Assembly (NCBI GenBank): GCA_015485035.1 | Contig: WFUI01000144.1 | Coordinates: forward strand, 1-6,447 | Source: Mariprofundus sp. | GTDB lineage: Bacteria; Pseudomonadota; Zetaproteobacteria; Mariprofundales; Mariprofundaceae | Direction of reading: 5' to 3' | Length of the DNA stretch: 6,447 bases | Shown: positions 1-5,566 of the stretch, one piece after another | Layout: each line of letters opens with the position of its first letter | Position numbering within the stretch: the stretch's first letter is position 1 | Notes under the pieces: generated by a model | Database searches by the model: none | What the model was told of the DNA's origin: nothing | The model's input: only the letters and a program-made list of their open reading frames with translations | Translations under genes and position numbers: made by a program

Positions 1-276
1 CACCAGCCAGGATCTTCCCGCTGCTTCCCCGTAACAGAGCGGAGACGGCACACGAATGGCATTTGCCCCGGCCAGCTCACGCAAGCCATCTGCTTCAGCT
101 ACAAACATATCCAGCTGATCCGCCTGATTCAGTTTAACGAAATAGCTCTGTCCATCACCGTCAATCCGGCAGGCAGTGTTGATACTTCCCCCGCCGATAC
201 GATGTAGATTTTTGATTGAAAACGCGTGACCGGTAGATTCCGTGATGGATTGTTCTACAGCAGGCCAGACAGGCAA
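1..276 (-). CDS. Fructosamine-3-kinase / YniA-family kinase, N-terminal part (runs off left edge)
   Basis: This is a partial gene: 92 codons are visible and the frame is open to base 1. The family phosphorylates fructosamine or ribulosamine adducts on glycated proteins, a deglycation (repair) step in the cytosol; some members may act on small molecules. The N-terminus matches the family: a P-V-W opening, a glycine-rich nucleotide loop GGGSIN (residues 28-33), FVKLN with the ATP-contacting Lys48, then LDMF-AEADGL with a conserved Glu61, and IRVPSPLCYG. The fold is related to aminoglycoside phosphotransferases, but GGGSIN and VKLN favour the fructosamine-kinase family. No ATG lies between the upstream in-frame stop (340-342) and the conserved region, so TTG at 274-276 is the only sensible start. 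It lies 4 bases after the DUF2062 stop, with AAAAGG (289-294) upstream as a distant ribosome binding site. Translational coupling to that gene is inferred. The aspartates of the catalytic loop lie beyond the window. Confidence 0.85.
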   Translation of the reverse strand, partial: MPVWPAVEQSITESTGHAFSIKNLHRIGGGSINTACRIDGDGQSYFVKLNQADQLDMFVAEADGLRELAGANAIRVPSPLCYGEAAGRSWLV

Positions 277-280
277 GGAC

Positions 281-799
281 TTATATGGCCTTTTGTTGAT
301 GCCGCCGTCGCCATCTGCGAACGACCAGCCAGCGCCAGATCACTTTGACACTGATATAGCCTGTTATACCACTCATTATTCCCAATATGGCACAGCCCAG
401 CAGGAACGGTTGCCAGATCTGCAACATGCTGTTGAGTACCCACTCCAGACTCGCATCAAAGTGAAATTCCTGTTCCGGCATACTCATCACCCATGCACCC
501 ACCTTATAGGCTGCATAAAATACAGGGGGCATGGTCACCGGATTGGTCAGCCATACCAGAGCAACGGAAATCGGTAAGTTGGCATAGATCAGGATTGCAC
601 CGGCAGCGGCCAGCACCATTTGAAATGGCACCGGAATAAATGCACAGATTAAACCAATCAGAAAAGCCCTGGCCAGAGAATGACGGTTCAGATGCCACAA
701 TGCCGGGTTATGCAGCAGCTTTCCAAAGCACCGCAAACATTTCTGATCACGTATCGTCCGGTGATCGGGCATATAGCGCTGAAACATCTTTTTCGGCAT
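281..799 (-). CDS. DUF2062 family integral membrane protein
   Basis: This 172-residue protein has the hallmarks of DUF2062: an N-terminal cytosolic stretch with YMPDH (9-13) and LWHLNRHS (34-41), a first hydrophobic span AFLIGLICAFIPVPFQM (about 45-70), the family motif LTNPVTMPP (84-92), further hydrophobic segments to about 105, and a last helix around 131-155. The tail (161-170) is strongly basic (RRWRRRHQQK), which suggests it stays in the cytosol. The molecular function of the family is not established, and I do not assign one. Length is normal for the family. ATG at 799 is chosen because it gives the family-typical MPKK-F-RY start; Met5 is an in-frame alternative. An AGGA (810-813) lies 10 bases upstream and sits inside a small hairpin. 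The gene follows metG by 29 bases and precedes the kinase gene by 4 bases, so all three are probably co-transcribed. Confidence 0.9.
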   Translation of the reverse strand: MPKKMFQRYMPDHRTIRDQKCLRCFGKLLHNPALWHLNRHSLARAFLIGLICAFIPVPFQMVLAAAGAILIYANLPISVALVWLTNPVTMPPVFYAAYKVGAWVMSMPEQEFHFDASLEWVLNSMLQIWQPFLLGCAILGIMSGITGYISVKVIWRWLVVRRWRRRHQQKAI

Positions 800-807
800 G
801 AAGGGTA

Positions 808-822
808 AATCCTAGCAGGATT
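808..822 (-). promoter_or_regulatory. Perfect inverted repeat over the DUF2062 ribosome binding site
   Basis: On the transcribed strand the 15 bases form a 6-bp stem AATCCT/AGGATT with a 3-base loop. It lies entirely within the short metG-DUF2062 gap. Its right arm contains the AGGA that would serve as the DUF2062 Shine-Dalgarno. No T-run follows, so it does not look like an intrinsic terminator. It could weakly restrain initiation or mark an mRNA end; the stem is short and A/T-containing, so it may also be chance. Confidence 0.35.
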
Positions 823-828
823 GTTGAT

Positions 829-2382
829 TCAGTCCATGCGCGGAAACAGGGGTTCCGGTTTTCGGCACTGATGCCCGGCTTCGAGTAAGCCCCATCCACC
901 ATCAGCAGAAAAACTGAACTCATCGGCCTGAACCGGTCTGTCCAGAATCTGACTCAGCATTTCTGTCATTTTCCCGGGCATGAACGGTATCAGTTGCAAA
1001 GCTACCAGGCGCAATATTTCGACCAGGTGGTAGAGCACGGTATCCAGACGTGCATCATTCCCCTGCTTGGCCAGTGCCCATGGCGCATTATCCTCGACAT
1101 AACGATTGCCATGGCGCACCATCGCATTGATGCGATCCAGTGCCAGATGGAATGCCTGTCTGTCCATGCAATCAGCCACTTCGCGCTGCATAGCCTCCAC
1201 ATCGGCAATCAGGGCGCGATCGCATTCCTGTTCTTCGGCCACCGTACCCAGCACCCCGCCACGGTATTTCTTCAACATGGACAGGGAACGGTTCAGCAAA
1301 TTACCGACATCGTTGGCCAGTTCTGAATTGTAACGCTGTTTCAGCGCAGTAAATGAAAAATCGCCATCCTGGCCGAACGGTACTTCACGCAATAAGAAAT
1401 AACGCAATATATCGGCATCATACTGTTCAAGTAATTCCGCAGGACGGAGTGCGTTCCCTTTGGATTTACTCATCTTTTCGCCTTCGACTGTCCACCACCC
1501 ATGGGCATAGATACGTTTGGGCAACGGCAAATCCGCTGCCATCAGCATGGCCGGCCAATAGACAGCATGAAAGCGTAGAATATCCTTACCGATCAGATGC
1601 ACATCGGCAGGCCAGTATTTGGGCTCCTCCTGCTCCGGAAACCCCAGTGCGGAAAGGTAATTGGTCAGCGCGTCGATCCAGACATAAATCACATGTTTCT
1701 CATCCCCCGGCACCGGTACACCCCAGGAAAATGTCGTCCGCGAAATAGAGAGATCACGCAGACCGGACTCAACAAAACTCAACACCTCATTGCGACGGGA
1801 AGCCGGTGCAATGAAATCCGGATTGGCTTTGATATGCTCAACGAGGCGATCCTGAAACGCACTCAGGCGAAAGAAATAGGATTCTTCCTGAATCTTCTCA
1901 ACAGCGCGTTTGCAGTCCGGACAGTGCATTGAGTCCGAATCGCCGGATTCCAGACAACCGGCATCTTTAAGCTGCGTTTCAGTCCAGTACGCCTCGCACG
2001 GCACGCAATACCAGTCTTCGTAAAAATCCTTGTAAATCGAGCCTGCATTTTCCAGCCGCCGCCACATCGCCTGTACGCCGGCTTTATGCCGCTCCGAACT
2101 GGTTCGAATAAAATCGTCGTTGCTGATTTCCAGCTCAGGCCACAGACTCTGATAACGTTCCACTACCTGATCGGCCAACTCAATCGGCTGAATACCACGT
2201 GCTTCGGCCGCCTGCTGCACCTTCTGTCCGTGTTCATCCACACCGGTCAGGAAAAACACATCGCGTCCACTCAAACGTTGATGCCGTGCCAGGACATCGG
2301 CAGCAATCGTCGTATACATATGCCCCAGATGCGGCTCATCATTTACATAATAGATCGGTGTAGTAACATAATAGCTTTCCAT
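829..2382 (-). CDS. metG: Methionyl-tRNA synthetase, short form
   Basis: This 517-residue class I aminoacyl-tRNA synthetase charges tRNA-Met in the cytosol for initiation and elongation. The Rossmann-fold signature appears as HLGH (18-21) after YYVNDEP, and the second signature KMSKS is exact (303-307). The connective domain carries one zinc knuckle with pairs C126/C129 and C154/C157. LTGVDEHGQK (45-54), VWIDALTNYLSALG (234-247) and HLIGKDILRFHAVYWPAML (262-280) are family-typical active-site blocks. The C-terminal half is the anticodon-binding helical bundle (ANDVGNLLNR, about 356-365, onward). It ends near residue 517 without the EMAPII/Trbp111-like appendage that makes E. coli MetG about 677 residues, so it is probably monomeric. 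An in-frame stop at 2401-2403 limits the ORF; ATG at 2382 is the first start, with GGAG (2395-2398) 12 bases upstream, a long spacing. It follows a 239-bp gap after holB and may have its own promoter. Confidence 0.98.
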   Translation of the reverse strand: MESYYVTTPIYYVNDEPHLGHMYTTIAADVLARHQRLSGRDVFFLTGVDEHGQKVQQAAEARGIQPIELADQVVERYQSLWPELEISNDDFIRTSSERHKAGVQAMWRRLENAGSIYKDFYEDWYCVPCEAYWTETQLKDAGCLESGDSDSMHCPDCKRAVEKIQEESYFFRLSAFQDRLVEHIKANPDFIAPASRRNEVLSFVESGLRDLSISRTTFSWGVPVPGDEKHVIYVWIDALTNYLSALGFPEQEEPKYWPADVHLIGKDILRFHAVYWPAMLMAADLPLPKRIYAHGWWTVEGEKMSKSKGNALRPAELLEQYDADILRYFLLREVPFGQDGDFSFTALKQRYNSELANDVGNLLNRSLSMLKKYRGGVLGTVAEEQECDRALIADVEAMQREVADCMDRQAFHLALDRINAMVRHGNRYVEDNAPWALAKQGNDARLDTVLYHLVEILRLVALQLIPFMPGKMTEMLSQILDRPVQADEFSFSADGGWGLLEAGHQCRKPEPLFPRMD

Positions 2383-2524
2383 CAGTGCTGTATTCTCCGA
2401 TTAACAACGATAAAATTTCATCACAGGACGCATAATAAGTCCGGGCAAGAACGCTATCTTCCCGCAGATATGCTGGCCTGTGTGATGAATCATGGCTGGT
2501 AGCGGCAACTATAGCCACCATCAT
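2339..2524 (-). CDS. Candidate 61-residue ORF overlapping the metG start (speculative)
   Basis: This ORF begins at ATG 2522-2524, overlapping the stop of the preceding mini-ORF, and runs 44 bases into metG in another frame. The product starts MMVAIVAATSHDSSH, then YLREDSVLARTYYASCDE; I recognise no family. Its last part is simply the out-of-frame metG 5' end, so conservation there proves nothing. If translated, ribosomes would terminate just past the metG start and could influence metG initiation. A chance ORF is the more likely explanation. Confidence 0.12.
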   Translation of the reverse strand: MMVAIVAATSHDSSHRPAYLREDSVLARTYYASCDEILSLLIGEYSTDGKLLCYYTDLLCK

Positions 2525-2621
2525 CCATAGCTGAAACTGCTTTGTCCGTTACCGGGAAGTTCTGGAGAGATACTATGGAATAGCCAGGGCATACTCACCT
2601 TCAACGATGGTGATTTTTCTT
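2383..2621 (-). other. holB-metG intergenic region (239 bp)
   Basis: This is the only sizeable non-coding interval in the window. No tRNA, T-box or intrinsic terminator with a T-run is visible. It holds two nested minus-strand mini-ORFs (2521-2592 and 2339-2524) and a weak 7-bp stem with one G-U pair (2497-2503 with 2514-2520, 10-base loop). I saw no convincing -35/-10 pair. The best -10-like string is TATTAT near 2420-2430, with no good -35 at 16-18 bases. The interval could contain the metG promoter, a leader, or the remains of a gene lost between holB and metG. Confidence 0.5.
2521..2592 (-). CDS. Candidate 23-residue leader/mini-ORF upstream of metG (speculative)
   Basis: The ORF starts at ATG 2592, which is preceded at 5 bases by AAGG within GAAGGTGAG, a good match to a Shine-Dalgarno at workable spacing. 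It encodes a 23-residue peptide beginning MPWLFHSISPEL and ends in TGA at 2521-2523. That stop overlaps (ATGA) the ATG of the next mini-ORF. The peptide has no recognisable domain and contains only one methionine, so it does not look like a methionine-attenuation leader. Short ORFs of this size arise readily by chance; only the ribosome-binding signal and the overlap argue for translation. Confidence 0.2.
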   Translation of the reverse strand: MPWLFHSISPELPGNGQSSFSYG

Positions 2622-3557
2622 TCAAATAGCCTTGAGCGCAGCGCGGAGCTGGAGAACACAGGCCAGCAAGGCCGGCCCCGCTCTTAGACTGTGACGCACC
2701 ACATCGCCCGGCCAGCGGATACAGTCAAACAGCGCCTGCTGCAGGACTTCCCTATTCTCGAATGTGGCCGTATCGCAAGTCTTATGTAGCACCGGATAAA
2801 CAACCTGAGTCAGCATGCGTGCAATCAACAGGTGCGGCACCGTTTTGACATGCAGGCGAATCCAGCCTTCGATTTTACCAATATCCGCACGGGCCGGATC
2901 GGCAATCAAGTCCCGCCATTCCAGCAAAGCGCTGGCGATGGCTGTATCCTGCAAACAGCTAACCGACCCCGGACAACCATCGGCCAGATCCACGGCCAGA
3001 TCAAGATAACGCTCCTGTACCGGATTCTCCTGTTGTTCCAGCACGACCCGCACATCCGCATCCGATAACGGCGAACATTGCTGCAACATGCAGCGCGATC
3101 GCACCGTTGCCGGCAACCGTTCCAGATCAGAACACACCATCAATAGCACACTGCCGGCAGATGGCTCTTCCAGGCCTTTCAGCAATGCATTGGCAGCCTG
3201 ATGATTCATGCGCTCTGCATCATCGAGAATCACCACACGCCTGCCGCTTTCGGCAGCGCTCAGGGATAGAAATGACAGCACGCCACGCACCTGTTCAATA
3301 TTCAGATCGCGTTTACCCTCTAACAATCCAAGCCGGTACACATCCGGATGCGACCCGGCCGCCAGCATCTTGCAACCATGACATTCTCCGCAAGCGCTTT
3401 GCACCTCACACATCATAAAACCGGCCAGTTTCCCGGCCAGTGTGTGTTTGCCAATCCCCTTCATACCATACAGCAACCAGGCATGATGCAATGTTTCAGT
3501 CGCCAGTGCATCAGTAAAGCGCTGCAGGGTAGCTTCGTGCCCGTATAACTGATTCAT
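2622..3557 (-). CDS. holB: DNA polymerase III delta-prime subunit (clamp loader)
   Basis: The 311-residue product is the AAA+ delta-prime subunit of the clamp-loader complex that places the beta sliding clamp on DNA. Domain I has a P-loop-like GMKGIGKHT (31-39), in which the residue after GK is His before the usual Thr; ATP binding by delta-prime is often degenerate in the family. A zinc module follows with C50, C56, C59 and C62. Then come the SHPDVY block (69-74), the Walker-B-like VVILDDAERM (108-117), ANALLKGLEEP (122-132; LLKTLEEP is common) and SRC (154-156), the conserved motif bearing the arginine finger used in trans by the neighbouring subunit. The C-terminal collar domain is divergent, as is normal. 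The start ATG overlaps the tmk stop by 4 bases (ATGA). tmk-holB adjacency is a widely conserved pair and supports both calls. No strong ribosome binding site is seen, consistent with coupling. Confidence 0.95.
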   Translation of the reverse strand: MNQLYGHEATLQRFTDALATETLHHAWLLYGMKGIGKHTLAGKLAGFMMCEVQSACGECHGCKMLAAGSHPDVYRLGLLEGKRDLNIEQVRGVLSFLSLSAAESGRRVVILDDAERMNHQAANALLKGLEEPSAGSVLLMVCSDLERLPATVRSRCMLQQCSPLSDADVRVVLEQQENPVQERYLDLAVDLADGCPGSVSCLQDTAIASALLEWRDLIADPARADIGKIEGWIRLHVKTVPHLLIARMLTQVVYPVLHKTCDTATFENREVLQQALFDCIRWPGDVVRHSLRAGPALLACVLQLRAALKAI

Positions 3558-4198
3558 GCAGATAACCCGAAACGCTGTTTCAGCACGTCTCTCACCTGCT
3601 TTTCTACATCATCCATACCCTGTGCCGCATCCATGCGAGCAATACGTCCTGATGCGTTATCATCGAACTGCTGTTTGAAAGCGAACGAAACGCGCTCATG
3701 AAACGATTCCGCCTCATCGTCAAGTCGGGTCGCCTTCTCACCTGCTTCGGCCCGTTTCATCATGCGCCGCATCGCTTCATCCACCGGCACATCAAACCAC
3801 AACGTCAGCGCCGGACGCACCCCGCATTCAGCAAAAACCAGCATCTCTTTCAGATTGGCGGCACTGTCTCCCAGTTTCCGTGCCGCCAGCTGATAAGCCA
3901 GCGTCGAATCGGAATATCGATCACACAATACCCATGCACCCGATGCCAATGCCGGCTGAATCACCTCCCGCACATGCTGTGCCCGGTCCGCCAGAAACAA
4001 TAACAATTCGGTTTCAGGAACAGGCACAAAGTCTCCGGCCAGCAACAACGATCGAATCTCTTTACCCAGCGGCGTATCACCCGGTTCGAATGTGGTGATA
4101 ACATCGTGCCCCAGATCCCGCAGCCAATCACTCACACGCTTCAGCTGTGTGCTCTTGCCGCACCCGTCCACGCCTTCAAATGTAATCAGTTTATTCAA
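3554..4198 (-). CDS. tmk: Thymidylate kinase
   Basis: This 214-residue enzyme phosphorylates dTMP to dTDP with ATP, an essential step to dTTP in the cytosol; length equals the usual bacterial Tmk. The P-loop is EGVDGCGKST (8-17). The Pro-bearing dTMP-site block reads FEPGDTPLGKEIR (37-49), where most bacterial enzymes have REPGGT. LADRAQHV (69-76) and CDRYSDSTLAYQ (92-103) are classic. A basic LID region lies around 144-159 (RRMMKRAEAGEKATR), matching the type II layout in which the LID rather than the P-loop carries the catalytic arginine. The first codon is TTG (4196-4198). It is the natural start, as the product then begins MNKLITFEG like relatives, GGAG (4208-4211) sits 9 bases upstream, and the only nearby upstream ATG (4204-4206) hits a stop after two further codons. 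The gene overlaps the upstream small gene by 8 bases and holB by 4. Confidence 0.97.
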   Translation of the reverse strand: MNKLITFEGVDGCGKSTQLKRVSDWLRDLGHDVITTFEPGDTPLGKEIRSLLLAGDFVPVPETELLLFLADRAQHVREVIQPALASGAWVLCDRYSDSTLAYQLAARKLGDSAANLKEMLVFAECGVRPALTLWFDVPVDEAMRRMMKRAEAGEKATRLDDEAESFHERVSFAFKQQFDDNASGRIARMDAAQGMDDVEKQVRDVLKQRFGLSA

Positions 4199-4463
4199 TA
4201 TACCATTCTCCGGTTACTTCAACATTCAAATGTTCAGGCAGGCTTTTCAGCCAGTCATAAACTTCATGTTTCTGATCAGCGCTCGTCCAGAGCTGCTGTT
4301 TCTTTTTCTCCGGATCGAAACAGCGAACCACCCCCAGCCCGTCTTCACCCTGCAGGATGCTCTGGAATAGAATGGACTGCTTCGGCGCAACCACAAACTC
4401 AATGATCAGGGTCTGACTATGTCTGGAAGCAACAGCTTGTATCCCGGAACGGTTTTCTGCCAT
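4191..4463 (-). CDS. Small conserved-type protein resembling DUF4911
   Basis: The product is 90 residues, soluble, with no signal peptide or membrane span. Features visible are a beta-like opening TLIIEFVVAPKQSILFQSILQG (about 18-39), a central EDGLGVVRCFDPEKKKQQLW (40-59), an amphipathic helix HEVYDWLKSLPE (66-77) and a last strand NVEVTGEWYIE. The order hydrophobic strand, 'EG/DGLG-V', 'D', short helix 'L..L' resembles DUF4911, a small family of unknown function; this is a pattern match from memory and only moderately secure. I assign no biochemical role. ATG at 4461-4463 shares one base with the protease stop (TGATG). A GTG one codon upstream (4464-4466) is an alternative that would give 91 residues. 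The end overlaps tmk by 8 bases. Overlaps on both sides and an uninterrupted frame argue that it is a real gene co-translated with its neighbours. Confidence 0.8.
   Translation of the reverse strand: MAENRSGIQAVASRHSQTLIIEFVVAPKQSILFQSILQGEDGLGVVRCFDPEKKKQQLWTSADQKHEVYDWLKSLPEHLNVEVTGEWYIE
4199..4211 (-). promoter_or_regulatory. Ribosome binding site that decides the tmk TTG start
   Basis: GGAGA begins at 4211, with GGAG ending 9 bases before TTG at 4198. It lies inside the 3' end of the upstream small gene, whose stop (4191-4193) falls just after the tmk start. The signal supports the TTG start and suggests tmk can initiate partly independently of upstream translation. Confidence 0.7.
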
Positions 4464-5566
4464 CACATCTGTGGCGGTGCAGCCAGTTGCAATTCAACTT
4501 CAGTATGTTTACCTGCCCTCCAGATACCAAGCCGAATTCGATCACCAATCCGATGGCCACCTATCACTTCGTGTAGTTCGGACATATTGTGTACAGGCTT
4601 GTCATCCACCGACTGGATAATATCGCCCGGTATCACGGAGCCATCCCAGTTCAGACGGGTCGCATGTAGCCCGGCCTGCTCAGCCGGTGAACCGGGCTCG
4701 ACTTTTAAAATCAACACCCCCTCCACAGCCAGTTGTCTGAGAATCACTTCCGCCACCCGGGCATCCGTATCCACACCCAGCCATGGTTGAATGGTTTTTC
4801 CATAAGCAATCAACTGCGGCACCAGTTTGTTGACGGTATCCACCGGAATAGCAAACCCGATACCGGCATAAGCACCCGATGGTGAATAAATAGCCGTATT
4901 AATACCGATCAGGCGACCGGACGAATCCAGCAACGGACCACCCGAATTACCCGGATTGATAGCGGCATCGGTTTGAATCAGATGGTGGATTTCATGTCGG
5001 CTGTCTTCATTGATCGACCGGTTCAGAGCGGAAATAATCCCCGTGGTCAGGGTATAATCGAGTCCAAACGGATTGCCGATGGCAAATACCTTCTGGCCGA
5101 CTTTCAGGTCATGACTGCTACCGACCGGCACCGGCGGCGGCGCATTAAACGGCACGTTGATGCGTAACACGGCCAGATCATGCTCTGCACTGGCACCAAC
5201 CAGCACAGCTTCATAAGCCCGGCCATCAGCCAGCCGGATCCGGGCACTGTTCGCTCCCTTGATAACATGGTAATTGGTCACCACATCACCATCTTCATCC
5301 CAGATAAAACCCGAGCCGGTACCTTGGCGGGTTTTGTAGACACGGCGTGTCCACGGATCAAGCAATTGCTCTGTCGTGGTGATAAATACCACCGACGGAC
5401 TGGCATGACTGAAAATGGAAATCGTGGTTTGTTCATCCTGAGCCAGATCACCACGCGGCATAACCGCACGGGGCTCGGTACCCGGATGCGATAACCATGG
5501 TCTCAGGTTATAGCCCAGTGATGCAGCCAGCAACACCACCAGTATCAGTATTCCACGGCTGCGCAT
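4463..5566 (-). CDS. HtrA/Deg-family (S1C) envelope serine protease with one PDZ domain
   Basis: This 367-residue trypsin-like protease probably degrades or senses misfolded envelope proteins in the periplasm. A positively charged start (MRSR) precedes a hydrophobic segment GILILVVLLAASLGY (5-19) with no clear signal-peptidase site, so it may stay anchored as DegS does. The catalytic triad is complete: His100 in TNYHVI, Asp130 in EHDLAVL, Ser208 in GNSGGPL. IQTDAAINPGNSGG and YAGIGFAIPVDTVN are family signatures. One PDZ domain follows (about 262-360), starting with a PWLGV carboxylate-binding loop, with SPAEQAGL (293-300) and GDIIQSVDDKPV (314-325). The loop before the catalytic core is short, unlike DegP. 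An ATG 33 bases further upstream (5599) exists, but ATG 5566 is preferred: it overlaps the rpoH stop as TGATG, has GGGG (5575-5578) 8 bases upstream, and gives a clean membrane anchor. DegS/AlgW or Deg1-like naming is left open. Confidence 0.93.
   Translation of the reverse strand: MRSRGILILVVLLAASLGYNLRPWLSHPGTEPRAVMPRGDLAQDEQTTISIFSHASPSVVFITTTEQLLDPWTRRVYKTRQGTGSGFIWDEDGDVVTNYHVIKGANSARIRLADGRAYEAVLVGASAEHDLAVLRINVPFNAPPPVPVGSSHDLKVGQKVFAIGNPFGLDYTLTTGIISALNRSINEDSRHEIHHLIQTDAAINPGNSGGPLLDSSGRLIGINTAIYSPSGAYAGIGFAIPVDTVNKLVPQLIAYGKTIQPWLGVDTDARVAEVILRQLAVEGVLILKVEPGSPAEQAGLHATRLNWDGSVIPGDIIQSVDDKPVHNMSELHEVIGGHRIGDRIRLGIWRAGKHTEVELQLAAPPQM

Noticed and set aside
242..577. 111-codon plus-strand ORF over DUF2062 and the kinase start
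   Set aside because: Antisense shadow of two supported genes; composition is unlike a folded protein.
2086..2502. 138-codon plus-strand ORF spanning the metG 5' end and the gap
   Set aside because: Mostly antisense to conserved metG codons, no family resemblance and no evident ribosome binding site.
2497..2520. Stem TGGTGGC/GCTACCA as an intrinsic terminator after holB
   Set aside because: Needs a G-U pair, has a 10-base loop and no T-run, so it does not qualify as a terminator.
2557..2562. GAACTT on the minus strand as a sigma-E -35 element upstream of metG
   Set aside because: No TCTGA/TCAAA-like -10 occurs at the required 16-17 base spacing.
2582..2604. TTGAAG followed by CCCTGGCTA as a sigma-32 promoter upstream of metG
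   Set aside because: Spacing of about 9 bases is too short for sigma-32 and the -10 match is poor.
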